A stretch of DNA of 64,000 bases, from NCBI GenBank assembly GCA_946223355.1, contig CAMIPB010000014.1, forward strand, positions 1-64,000, written 5' to 3'. Made by a program: the position numbers and the translations under genes. Within the stretch, counting starts at the first letter, position 1. Every line of letters starts with the position of its first letter. The notes under the pieces were generated by a model. It did no database searches and was not told where the DNA came from. It worked only from the letters and a program-made list of their open reading frames with translations. The stretch comes from an uncultured Corynebacterium sp. GTDB lineage: Bacteria; Actinomycetota; Actinomycetes; Mycobacteriales; Mycobacteriaceae. This document shows, in pieces, positions 35,153 to 43,341 of this stretch.

Positions 35153-35167
35153 TTTACCTGAGGTAAA
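35153..35167. promoter_or_regulatory. Operator-like palindrome before the iron-type ABC operon
   Basis: TTTAC-CTGAG-GTAAA (35153-35167), a 15-base inverted repeat 62-76 bases upstream of the binding-protein start. The same motif form recurs at 49535 and 49558 before an unrelated operon. It does not match the DtxR box consensus. Confidence 0.5.
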
Positions 35168-35294
35168 ACTCAGATGAAAGCTCTACTAGGTCTGTCCTCC
35201 ACAACCTTGATAACTGGACAAGGATATGGATTCAGCAGCGGAACAACGCGTAAGTAAGATTCTTACGCGTTAACCTGCGGATAGGAGCATTGCG

Positions 35295-35618
35295 TTACTG
35301 TGAATCAGAAAGCGCGTAGGCCGCGCCAGATGCCACAGCAGTGACTGTGAGCACAGCAGGCCACGCACCAATTTGCTTGGCGAGCGGGTGAGAAGCGCCG
35401 AAAGCGCCGGTGTACAAGGCAGCAAGCCCCGCGGTGGTAGCGAGGTTGGTCTTCTTCGCCCATGAACGCCCAGCCCAGATGCCCGCGGCCGCAAGTAGTA
35501 CGCCGCCAAGGGGGCGAATTCCGGTTTCTCGAGCTGTGAGCCAGCCACCGATAAGGCCTAGTGCGGTAACGGCGGCAGTGTTTACGTCCTCTGGTTTCTT
35601 AATATCAATCATTCCCAT
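35295..35618 (-). CDS. Small conserved hydrophobic protein
   Basis: A 107-residue protein with three or four hydrophobic stretches (for example AAVTALGLIGGWLTA, LGGVLLAAAGIWAG, AVLTVTAVASGAAYAL), so probably an integral membrane protein. I do not recognise its function. ATG 35618 is favoured over the in-frame ATG 35612 because a TACCAT -10 element lies 7 bases upstream. It is divergent from an MFS exporter gene, with only 27 bases between the two start codons. Confidence 0.7.
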   Translation of the reverse strand: MGMIDIKKPEDVNTAAVTALGLIGGWLTARETGIRPLGGVLLAAAGIWAGRSWAKKTNLATTAGLAALYTGAFGASHPLAKQIGAWPAVLTVTAVASGAAYALSDSQ

Positions 35619-35645
35619 GAGCTACATGGTAGTAGACTTGCGACA
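35619..35645. promoter_or_regulatory. Compact divergent leaderless promoters
   Basis: Minus-strand TACCAT (35626-35631) lies 7 bases before ATG 35618; plus-strand TAGACT (35633-35638) lies 7 bases before ATG 35646. Both -10 elements fit in the 27-base gap, one base apart, so the -35 region of each gene lies within the other gene. Confidence 0.55.
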
Positions 35646-36938
35646 ATGAATTCGTGGAAAAAGTGGTTCGCACTCGTTTCCTTGAGCACAGGGTTCTTTT
35701 TATCCCTTCTTGACCAGTCCATGGTTGCAGTAGCCATACCATCTATCCGCGCAGAGTTTGGCACTTCAATTGGCCAAACCATGTGGGTAGCTTCCATTTA
35801 CTTGCTTGCAGTAGTCACTCCGCTTTTGGTTGCCGGCCGGTTGGGTGATGTCTTCGGGCAGAAGAAGGTGTACTGCCTGGGGTTGACTATTCTGGCCATT
35901 GGTGCAGCGCTGTCCGCACTGTCGAGCTCGCTGAGCATGCTCATTGCTGCCCGGGCATTGCAAGGCCTAGGCGCGAGCTTGCAAATGCCGCAATCAATGG
36001 CGGTGATAAACCGAATTTTCCCGAGAGACCAGCGCGGCCGTGCGCTTGCAGCGTGGGGGATAGTGGGCTCGCTAGCCAGCTTGGTTGGGCCAGTACTCGG
36101 AGGCTTCATTACGGAGATGTTTGGCTGGCACGGTGTTTTTTGGATTGCAGTCCCGCTCGCTTTGATAGGAATTGTGTCCACGCTATTTCTAGTTCCAGAC
36201 TTGCCCACCCATGCGCGCCGGATTGATGCAATTTCGGTGGGTTTGAGCATTCTTGGAATGTCTGCGCTGGTCTACGGAATTCAGGAAGACTGGCGAGCTT
36301 TGCCCTTTGCTTTTGTTGCTTTCATTCTGTTCGTGTTGCGTAAAACAGGGGATCCGCTGGTGCCGCGCCGTCTTTTCGCGGATAGGAACTACAGTTTGGG
36401 CGCTTTGAGTATCTCCACGATGGGATTTATGGCGGCCAGCATGATGTTGCCCATTATGGTGTGGCTGCAAAAAGACATGAGCCCGGAACAAGCGGGATTG
36501 CTGATGATGCCACAGGCACTGATATCTATGGCCGTGACTCCGGTTGCGGGAATCATGGTAGATAAATTCGATCCAAAGGTTCTCTCGCAGTTTGGATTTG
36601 GGTGCATCATCGCCGCCTTTGCGGTCATGGACTTAGTGATGCGCATGGAAGCAGGTAGCTGGATTATGGTACCGGTGGCAATGTTGGGATTTGGCCAAGC
36701 GTTTGTCTGGGGCACAAATTCTGCTACCGCAATGCGTGATACTCCGCCCGAACTCATGGGAGCTGCCTCAGGTGTCTATAACACTATGAGGCAGGTGGGA
36801 TCAGTAGTCGGTGTTGCTGCAGTATCCGCAACAATGCAAGCAGGTGGGGACAGTATTTTAGTGATTATTGCTGTATTGGCATGCGGCTTCGTGGCGGTTT
36901 CTTTCTTCCGCAATACTCTACAAGTTGATCTAAGGTAG
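35646..36938 (+). CDS. MFS drug exporter, DHA2 (EmrB/QacA) type
   Basis: A 430-residue transporter with at least twelve hydrophobic helices. The N-terminal half has the DHA motif LDQSMVAVAIPSI (about 23-35), motif A LVAGRLGDVFGQKK (about 61-74) and motif C-like GPVLGGFITE (about 148-157). Efflux of drugs or metabolites by proton antiport is inferred from family. It is shorter than classical 14-helix DHA2 members (about 500 residues). pfkA begins 5 bases after the stop, so the two may be cotranscribed. Confidence 0.87.
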   Translation: MNSWKKWFALVSLSTGFFLSLLDQSMVAVAIPSIRAEFGTSIGQTMWVASIYLLAVVTPLLVAGRLGDVFGQKKVYCLGLTILAIGAALSALSSSLSMLIAARALQGLGASLQMPQSMAVINRIFPRDQRGRALAAWGIVGSLASLVGPVLGGFITEMFGWHGVFWIAVPLALIGIVSTLFLVPDLPTHARRIDAISVGLSILGMSALVYGIQEDWRALPFAFVAFILFVLRKTGDPLVPRRLFADRNYSLGALSISTMGFMAASMMLPIMVWLQKDMSPEQAGLLMMPQALISMAVTPVAGIMVDKFDPKVLSQFGFGCIIAAFAVMDLVMRMEAGSWIMVPVAMLGFGQAFVWGTNSATAMRDTPPELMGAASGVYNTMRQVGSVVGVAAVSATMQAGGDSILVIIAVLACGFVAVSFFRNTLQVDLR

Positions 36939-36943
36939 TGGGC

Positions 36944-37972
36944 ATGCGCCTTGCTACTTTGACTTCCGGTGGAGATTGCCCCGGCTTGAATGCCGTAATT
37001 CGCGCCGTCGTGCGTACCGCGAACAAACAAGATTCAACAGTCATCGGCTACCAGGATGGTTGGGTTGGCTTGCTTGAAGATCGTCGTCGCGATCTTTACG
37101 ACGATGCCCACATTGATAAAATCTTGCTGCGCGGCGGCACAATCCTCGGAACAGGTCGCTTGCACCCGGATAAGTTCAAGGCAGGAATAGACCAGGTCAA
37201 GGAAAACCTGGCAGACGCCGAGGTTGACGCACTCATCGCCATTGGTGGTGAGGGCACACTTAAGGGCGCAAAATGGTTGGCTGACAATGGCGTTCCAGTG
37301 ATTGGGGTTCCTAAAACAATCGATAACGACGTTAATGCGACCAACTACACGTTTGGATTTGATACGGCCGTAGCTGTGGCAACGGATGCGATCGATCGCC
37401 TACACACAACCGCTGAATCCCACAACCGCATCCTCATCGTAGAGGTTATGGGCCGCCACGTGGGTTGGATTGCCTTGCATGCGGGCATGGCCGGCGGTGC
37501 ACACCTCACGGTTATTCCTGAAGAGCCATTCGACGTCGCTGATATCTGCAAATCCATGGAACGCCGCTTTCAGATGGGCGAGAAATACGGCATTGTCGTA
37601 GTAGCCGAAGGAGCAATGCCTAAAGAAGGCACCATGGAAATGGATGAAGGCGACGTAGACGAATTTGGCCATAAAACCTTCACCGGCATCGGCCAGCAAG
37701 TAGCCAATGAGATTCAGCGACGCACTGGCTACGACGTACGTACAACGGTTCTAGGACACATTCAGCGCGGCGGCACCCCAACGGCATATGACCGCGTTCT
37801 TGCCACTCGCTATGGCGTACATGCGACACGTGCAGCGCTCGCCGGTGAGACCGGAAAATGTGTGGCTTTGCAAGGAGAAGAAATCAACTTGGTGGACCTG
37901 CAAGATGCCGTCGGCAAGCTTAAAGTTGTTCCGCCGGAGCGTTATGCCACCGCTCGCGAACTCTTTGGCTAG
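36944..37972 (+). CDS. pfkA: 6-phosphofructokinase
   Basis: Glycolytic enzyme phosphorylating fructose 6-phosphate. The 342-residue protein has the nucleotide loop SGGDCPGLN (8-16), the catalytic motif PKTIDNDV (about 125-132) and the MGRHVGW helix start. Gly104 in IGGEGTLKGA indicates ATP as donor; PPi-dependent enzymes carry Asp there. ATG 36944 is chosen because AAGGT lies 7 bases upstream; GTG 36938 overlaps the MFS stop and is the alternative. gatB follows after 19 bases. Confidence 0.96.
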   Translation: MRLATLTSGGDCPGLNAVIRAVVRTANKQDSTVIGYQDGWVGLLEDRRRDLYDDAHIDKILLRGGTILGTGRLHPDKFKAGIDQVKENLADAEVDALIAIGGEGTLKGAKWLADNGVPVIGVPKTIDNDVNATNYTFGFDTAVAVATDAIDRLHTTAESHNRILIVEVMGRHVGWIALHAGMAGGAHLTVIPEEPFDVADICKSMERRFQMGEKYGIVVVAEGAMPKEGTMEMDEGDVDEFGHKTFTGIGQQVANEIQRRTGYDVRTTVLGHIQRGGTPTAYDRVLATRYGVHATRAALAGETGKCVALQGEEINLVDLQDAVGKLKVVPPERYATARELFG

Positions 37973-37991
37973 AGGGGGTTATCATAGAGTA

Positions 37992-39476
37992 ATGATGAAT
38001 TTTGACGAGGTCCTGGAAAAGTACGACCCAGTGATGGGTATGGAAGTCCACGTTGAGCTGAGCACCGTTACCAAGATGTTTTCCGCATCGTCTGCTCATT
38101 TTGGCGCTGAGCCAAACAGCAACGTGGACCCCGTTTCATTAGGCCTACCGGGAGCACTGCCTGTAGTCAATGAAAAGGGCGTCGAGGGCGCAATTAAGAT
38201 TGGCCTGGCACTTAATTGTTCAATTGCAGAGTCTTCTCGTTTTGCTCGTAAGAACTACTTCTACCCGGACCAGCCAAAAAACTACCAAATCTCTCAATAT
38301 GATGAGCCAATCGCGTATGACGGCTACCTAGATGTCGTGCTTGAAGATGGCACCGAATGGCGCGTCGAAATTGAGCGTGCGCACATGGAAGAAGACACCG
38401 GTAAGCTCACCCACCTGGGTGGCGCGGATGGCCGAATCCACGGCGCGACCCAGTCCCTCGTGGACTGCAACCGCGCAGGAGTTCCGCTCATTGAGATTGT
38501 GACCAAACCAATTGAGGGCGCTGGCGAGCGCGCCCCTGAGGTGGCAAAGGCTTATGTATCTGCTCTGCGCGATCTCGTGGCCGCATTAGGAGTTTCCGAT
38601 GCGCGCATGGATCAGGGCTCGATGCGCGTGGACTCTAACCTGTCCTTGCGACCACTTGGTACCAAGGAATTTGGAACCCGTACTGAGACCAAGAACATCA
38701 ACTCGCTGAAGTCTGTTGAGCAGGCGGTGCGTTACGAAATGATGCGTCAAGCAGAGGTATTGGAAGAAGGCGGTGAGATCGTTCAGGAAACCCGCCACTA
38801 TCAGGAATCTGACGGCTCCACCTCTAAGGGACGCCCTAAGGAGACCGCGGAGGATTACCGTTACTTTAATGACCCTGACCTGCCGCCGGTTCTCGCTCCA
38901 CGAGAGTGGGTAGAAGAGCTGCGTGCTACCTTGCCTGAGTTGCCATGGGTGCGCCGCGCACGTATCCAGGAGGAATGGAAGCTCAAGGATGAGGAGATGC
39001 GTGACCTCGTCAACGCTGGCGCATTGGACCTTATCATTGAGACCACTGAAGCTGGCGCGCCTGCTGACGAAGCCCGTGCATGGTGGGTTGCTTACCTATC
39101 GCAAAAGGCAAATGAAGCGGGCGTGGAGTTGAAAGAGCTGGCCATTACCCCGGCACAAGTTGCTCGAGTCATCTCCCTGGTTACTGACGGCAAACTCACC
39201 AAGAAGCTGGCCCGCCAGGCTATCGACGGCGTGTTGGCCGGCGAAGGCGACGTCGATGAGGTAGTCAAGGCTCGTGGCCTGGAGGTCGTCCGTGACGATG
39301 GCGCTATTGAAAAGGCTGTCGACGAGGCTCTTGCTGCCAACCCGGACGTAGTTGAAAAGTACAAGGCCGGCAACAAAAAGGTTACCGGCGCCATCGTCGG
39401 AGCAGTTATGAAAGCCACCCAGGGCAAAGCTGATCCAGGCCAGGTGAACAAACTGATTGCTCAGAAGCTGAGCTAG
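37992..39476 (+). CDS. gatB: Asp-tRNA(Asn)/Glu-tRNA(Gln) amidotransferase subunit B
   Basis: tRNA-binding and kinase subunit of GatCAB; it activates the acyl group of mischarged tRNA with ATP. The 494-residue product starts with the family segment YDPVMGMEVHVELSTVTKMF, carries the cradle motif SRFARKNYFYPDQPKNYQI and the conserved RMDQGSMRVDSNLSLR, and ends in the YqeY-like tail domain (about 350-494). The frame extends upstream into pfkA, but homology begins here; TATCAT lies 6 bases before ATG 37992. ATG 37995 is equally possible. Confidence 0.97.
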   Translation: MMNFDEVLEKYDPVMGMEVHVELSTVTKMFSASSAHFGAEPNSNVDPVSLGLPGALPVVNEKGVEGAIKIGLALNCSIAESSRFARKNYFYPDQPKNYQISQYDEPIAYDGYLDVVLEDGTEWRVEIERAHMEEDTGKLTHLGGADGRIHGATQSLVDCNRAGVPLIEIVTKPIEGAGERAPEVAKAYVSALRDLVAALGVSDARMDQGSMRVDSNLSLRPLGTKEFGTRTETKNINSLKSVEQAVRYEMMRQAEVLEEGGEIVQETRHYQESDGSTSKGRPKETAEDYRYFNDPDLPPVLAPREWVEELRATLPELPWVRRARIQEEWKLKDEEMRDLVNAGALDLIIETTEAGAPADEARAWWVAYLSQKANEAGVELKELAITPAQVARVISLVTDGKLTKKLARQAIDGVLAGEGDVDEVVKARGLEVVRDDGAIEKAVDEALAANPDVVEKYKAGNKKVTGAIVGAVMKATQGKADPGQVNKLIAQKLS

Positions 39477-39939
39477 AACTGCGAAATCAGCTGATTAATA
39501 CCGAGCACTACAAAAACCAATGTCACCGCTGAATGGCAGACATTGAGTAGTGTTCGGTTTTTCCATTCTCCCATGTCTTTGCCATTGAGAAGGAAAAGCA
39601 GGGTGATAGCCAAAAATGGCATAAATAGTGCACCCATCACCCCGTAAGTAATTACTAAGGCAGTCGGCTTACCAAGAAGGTGCAGCAGCATTGGTGGGAA
39701 AGTGAGCCACAAGAGGTACCCGCGGAAGTACTTATCACTGGTATCTACGTGTCCTTCTGATGAGATACGGGCCGAAGTACCACGCTGTCCACCGGCCAAG
39801 TGAGCGCCAGCCATGGAAAATAGTGTTATCGGTCGCCAGCGTATAGCGCCCAACGCCCTCCACTAGTCGCTGCAGCAACGATGCCCGGTCCTAGTTGACG
39901 CAGATTTTTCTTAATGGACTTCTGTTCGGCATTTTCCAT
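39473..39939 (-). pseudogene. NRAMP-type metal transporter pseudogene with large internal deletion
   Basis: The minus strand starts at ATG 39939 with MENAEQKSIKKNLRQLGPGI and AAATSGG, the N-terminus of NRAMP-family divalent metal transporters, and stops after about 33 codons. In another frame it resumes with FSMAGAHLAGGQRGTSARIS and the C-terminal NRAMP helices YRGYLLWLTFPPMLLHLLGK and FMPFLAITLLFLLNGKDMGEW, running to the stop at 39473. About 250-300 residues of the usual 400 are missing. The remaining 120-residue open frame could still be translated, but cannot form a transporter. It ends on the gatB stop codon. Confidence 0.85.
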
Positions 39940-40174
39940 GATTAACTACTTTCACGCGATTTGTGTCGGACATAACGGTTTTGAAAATAATGCAGAACAG
40001 ATCACAAAAATTTCGGGAAAACCCCACTCGATTTGTAAGAATGTGCAACTTTTCGGGCTTGCATCCCGTGTCAGCACCAAAAGCGTCTGCCGCCGAGTTA
40101 CATGAGAATAGATTGAAAACCTAAGGTGGAACCCATCGGCGTCCAGATTTTTATCGAGCTAAGTAAAAGGAATT

Positions 40175-41497
40175 ATGAATTCTCGCATTTTCGGAATCTC
40201 GCTATCTTTCGTCGGCCTGCTGGTGGGTGCCGGCTTCGCCACGGGACAGGAAGTGGTCCAGTACTTTACGTCGTTTGGCGCAATGGGTATTTGGGGCACA
40301 GTTATTGCCGGAGCCGTTATGACGTTGGCGGGAACGGTTTTCTTGCAGCTGGGTAGTTATTTCCATGCGTCCGAGCACAACAGGGTTTTCCGCGAGGTGA
40401 CGCACCCTATCATGTCCAAGATGTTGGATGTGGCAGTGATTTTGACGCTGTTCGCCGTTGGATTTGTGATGCTGGCAGGCGCGGGGTCCAATATGGAGCA
40501 GCAATTCGGCTGGCCTACGTGGCTAGGATCGGCGCTGATGGTAGTTCTCGTTATGGTGACGGGCATGTTCGATGTGAACAGAGTATCCAAGGTTATTGGC
40601 GCGGTCACTCCTACTGTCATTATCGCTGTGCTCGTGGTGGGTATTTATACGGTGCTCAATCTGCCGGACGATCCAGGTGCGGTGATGGCCGTTGCACAGG
40701 AAAACGAATCACCGATTAATAACTGGCTGGTGTCTGCGTTGAACTACAATGGCCTGGCGCTCATTCTGTCTGTGTCTATGTCACTGGTTATCGGCGGTGA
40801 TCATTTGAGCCCACGTGAAGCGGGCAAAGGTGGCTTTATTGGCGGCATTATTTATTCGATAATGATGCTGATCGCGATGTCAGCACTCTTGCTCAACGCT
40901 GATAAAATTGCCGGCTCTGAGATTCCGATGTTGACGTTGGTCAACGAAATTCACCCAATTTTGGGCCTGTTCATGGCGATTGTCATCTACATGATGATTT
41001 TCAATACTGCTATTGGCATGTTCTATGCCTTGGGCAAGCGTCTATCTGCGGGAAGGGAATCCCGTTACCGCCTAATATTTATCTTAGGATGTTTGCTTGG
41101 CTTTGCGGTCAGTTTCGCTGGATTTAAGACTCTGATGGTCTATGTTTATCCGGTGCTGGGCTACATCGGCATCATCATGGTGGCTGTCCTTGTCGTTGGG
41201 TGGTTCAAGTCTTTGTCTGAGATTAAAGACGAATCGATTAGGCGTGCACGGATTTCTGCATTGCTAAACCTCAAACTGCATCCCGACAAGGAGTACGAGG
41301 AGGGTTACGACGACCTCATCGGCGATGAGCTCGAAGCGTCCAATATTAAGTCTGAAGAGCTGTATGACTCCGTCATGGACGAGGTGACAACGCAGTTGGA
41401 CGATGACAGTAGCGCTGACTTTGACAAGGACTCCTACGAGGATTTGGGTGTAGAGGCCTACGTCGATTCCGAAAAGCCAGAAACTCCACGAGCGTAA
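40175..41497 (+). CDS. YkvI family membrane transporter-like protein
   Basis: A 440-residue protein with ten or eleven hydrophobic helices over residues 1-345 and a soluble acidic tail (about 350-440) rich in Asp and Glu. The start RIFGISLSFVGLLVGAGFA and the GxGFATGQE motif match YkvI-like membrane proteins, which have the LeuT fold of amino-acid transporters; no substrate is established. AAAAGGA lies 6 bases before the ATG. The 235-base upstream gap has an AT-rich region and a TAGATT element near 40111. The acidic tail is not typical of Bacillus YkvI and may bind a partner or cations. Confidence 0.8.
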   Translation: MNSRIFGISLSFVGLLVGAGFATGQEVVQYFTSFGAMGIWGTVIAGAVMTLAGTVFLQLGSYFHASEHNRVFREVTHPIMSKMLDVAVILTLFAVGFVMLAGAGSNMEQQFGWPTWLGSALMVVLVMVTGMFDVNRVSKVIGAVTPTVIIAVLVVGIYTVLNLPDDPGAVMAVAQENESPINNWLVSALNYNGLALILSVSMSLVIGGDHLSPREAGKGGFIGGIIYSIMMLIAMSALLLNADKIAGSEIPMLTLVNEIHPILGLFMAIVIYMMIFNTAIGMFYALGKRLSAGRESRYRLIFILGCLLGFAVSFAGFKTLMVYVYPVLGYIGIIMVAVLVVGWFKSLSEIKDESIRRARISALLNLKLHPDKEYEEGYDDLIGDELEASNIKSEELYDSVMDEVTTQLDDDSSADFDKDSYEDLGVEAYVDSEKPETPRA

Positions 41498-41503
41498 CAA
41501 CTC

Positions 41504-41516
41504 TATAATTGAGTTT
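41504..41516 (+). promoter_or_regulatory. Consensus -10 element, leaderless start of the aldo/keto reductase gene
   Basis: TATAAT (41504-41509), 7 bases, ATG 41517. This is a perfect -10 hexamer only 6 bases after the stop of the YkvI-like gene. Confidence 0.7.
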
Positions 41517-42560
41517 ATGTATCTTGCAGACAACAATCGCTACGATTCAATGATCTACCGTCGAGTAGGACAGTTCGGCCTGAAGCTTCCGGCTATCTCT
41601 TTGGGGCTCTGGCACAACTTCGGAGACGACAGTGCGTTTGATACCCAAGAGGCGATCTTGCGCCGTGCTTTTGACCGTGGCGTCACTCATTTTGACCTAG
41701 CCAATAATTATGGGCCACGGCCAGGAGCCGCAGAGGAAAACTTTGGCCGCCATATGCAACGGAGCTTTTCCGCTTACCGGGATGAGATGCTCATTTCGTC
41801 CAAGGCTGGCTGGGTAATGAATGATTCGCCTTATGGCTGCGGCGGTTCCCGGAAGTATTTGATGAGCTCGTTGGATGCTTCACTCCGGCGTATGGGACTG
41901 GATTATGTGGATATCTTTTATCACCACCGTCCGGATCCTGATACACCACTGGAAGAGACCATGTACGCGTTGCGTGACATAGTGGCCTCGGGCAAAGCTC
42001 TCTATGTAGGAATCAGTTCTTACGGCCCAGAGCTTACAAAGGAGGCGGCCCAGATGATGGCAGAAGAGGGCTGCCCTTTGCTGATTAATCAGCCAAGCTA
42101 CTCCATTGTGAACCGCTGGGTAGAAGAAGGACTCTTGGCCCAGGCCGCGGATTCTGGCTTGGGGGTAATTGCGTTTTCTCCTTTGGCCCAAGGCATGCTT
42201 ACTGATAAGTACCTCGACGGAATTCCGGAGGATTCACGAGCTGCATCCGGAAAGTCTCTAAAACCAGATTGGCTAACTGAAGAAAACTTGGGCATGATTA
42301 GCAAGCTCAATGACCTTGCTAAGGACAGGGGGCAATCCTTGGCGCAAATGGCGTTGGCATGGATATTGCGGGACCAAGGACCAGAAACAGTCACCAGTGC
42401 ACTGGTGGGTGCGTCCTCAGTTAAGCAGCTTGACCAAAACCTTGATGCATTGAATAACCTCGAGTTCAGCGAGGATGAACTGGCGGCGATTGATTCCGCA
42501 GCGCATGATGCGGGTATCAATATCTGGAGCGGAGCTACAGCCTCTCGTACGCATGGTTAG
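41517..42560 (+). CDS. Aldo/keto reductase, YghZ/MgrA type
   Basis: A 347-residue NADPH-dependent reductase of the AKR14 type, related to E. coli YghZ (L-glyceraldehyde 3-phosphate reductase). The catalytic tetrad is visible: Asp in HFDLANNYG, Tyr in the same segment (NYGPRPGAAEENFGR), Lys in LISSKAGW, and His in IFYHHRPDP. The C-terminal NADP-binding segment is SALVGASSVKQLDQNL. The marked SPYGCGGSRKY loop is typical of this branch. Substrate assignment is by family only. The start is fixed by the TATAAT element. Confidence 0.92.
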   Translation: MYLADNNRYDSMIYRRVGQFGLKLPAISLGLWHNFGDDSAFDTQEAILRRAFDRGVTHFDLANNYGPRPGAAEENFGRHMQRSFSAYRDEMLISSKAGWVMNDSPYGCGGSRKYLMSSLDASLRRMGLDYVDIFYHHRPDPDTPLEETMYALRDIVASGKALYVGISSYGPELTKEAAQMMAEEGCPLLINQPSYSIVNRWVEEGLLAQAADSGLGVIAFSPLAQGMLTDKYLDGIPEDSRAASGKSLKPDWLTEENLGMISKLNDLAKDRGQSLAQMALAWILRDQGPETVTSALVGASSVKQLDQNLDALNNLEFSEDELAAIDSAAHDAGINIWSGATASRTHG

Positions 42561-42594
42561 GACCCCGCGTTTTTGAAGCCTCGGACCCAAGGGT

Positions 42595-43272
42595 TTAGAA
42601 GCGTAAGAGTTTAATCATCAAAACAAGCATGATGATGCCAATGATGATATTGACTACCCGCCATACCTTGGGGCGAGTGAGTACGTGAGAGAAGCGGGTT
42701 GCGCTGTATCCCAATAAGGGGAACCATACGCAACTTGCGACAAGGGCGCCCGCGGCAAATACCCAGCGATTTGGATACGTGTTGGCGATGGATCCAAGCA
42801 TGAGAACAACATCGATATATGCGCCAGGATTTAGCCATGTGAATGCGATTGCGGTGAGCACTGGCTTTATCCAGGTGGCCTGACGGGCCTGTTGTAGTTT
42901 CACCGCAATTGTTCCGCTCCCGGCTGATGCTGCGGAGTGAGATTTTTCCTGCGAGGAGGTGTCAACAGATTCTAATGTGATGTCTTCTTGTGCTGCTGGG
43001 CGCAATGCCTCTTTGAAGGAAATGAGCGCAAAGTAGCCCATGTAGACAACGCCGACCCACTTGAGGACGGTGAAAAACCATGGGACGCGTTCTACGATGG
43101 CCCCAATGCCCGCTGTACCGCCGAAGATAAGCAAGATGTCGGAGATAATGCACACAGCAAGCACTGGAATTAATGCTTGCTTGCGGATGCCCTGTTTAAT
43201 GATGAGCGCATTTTGGGGGCCAATCGCCACGATGAGGGAGAGCCCCAAGGCAAATCCGGTCAAGAACGTCAT
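42595..43272 (-). CDS. lysE: L-lysine/L-arginine exporter LysE
   Basis: Basic amino acid exporter that protects the cell from intracellular lysine build-up. The 225-residue protein has five to six hydrophobic helices and matches C. glutamicum LysE at the start (LSLIVAIGPQNALIIKQGI), in the central loop between helices 3 and 4 (about 95-135) and in TWLNPGAYIDVVLMLGS and GALVASCVWFPLLGY. It is divergent from lysG, its activator, with 69 bases between them, the standard arrangement. Its minus-strand promoter has TTGACA about 25 bases before the start. LysG with lysine as co-inducer should turn it on. Confidence 0.95.
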   Translation of the reverse strand: MTFLTGFALGLSLIVAIGPQNALIIKQGIRKQALIPVLAVCIISDILLIFGGTAGIGAIVERVPWFFTVLKWVGVVYMGYFALISFKEALRPAAQEDITLESVDTSSQEKSHSAASAGSGTIAVKLQQARQATWIKPVLTAIAFTWLNPGAYIDVVLMLGSIANTYPNRWVFAAGALVASCVWFPLLGYSATRFSHVLTRPKVWRVVNIIIGIIMLVLMIKLLRF

Positions 43273-43329
43273 AAGAATAATGTGAACTATGTGTCAAGAT
43301 AAGTCCAGTTACGGAAATTAAACATGGTT

Positions 43330-43341
43330 TAGAATTGCTTC
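43330..43341 (+). promoter_or_regulatory. -10 element, leaderless start of lysG
   Basis: TAGAAT (43330-43335) lies 6 bases before ATG 43342. The 69-base gap to lysE must also contain the LysG binding site. Confidence 0.55.

Noticed and set aside
35153..35167. DtxR (iron regulator) box before the iron-type ABC operon
   Set aside because: The sequence lacks the TTAGGTTAG-type core; it is a different palindrome.
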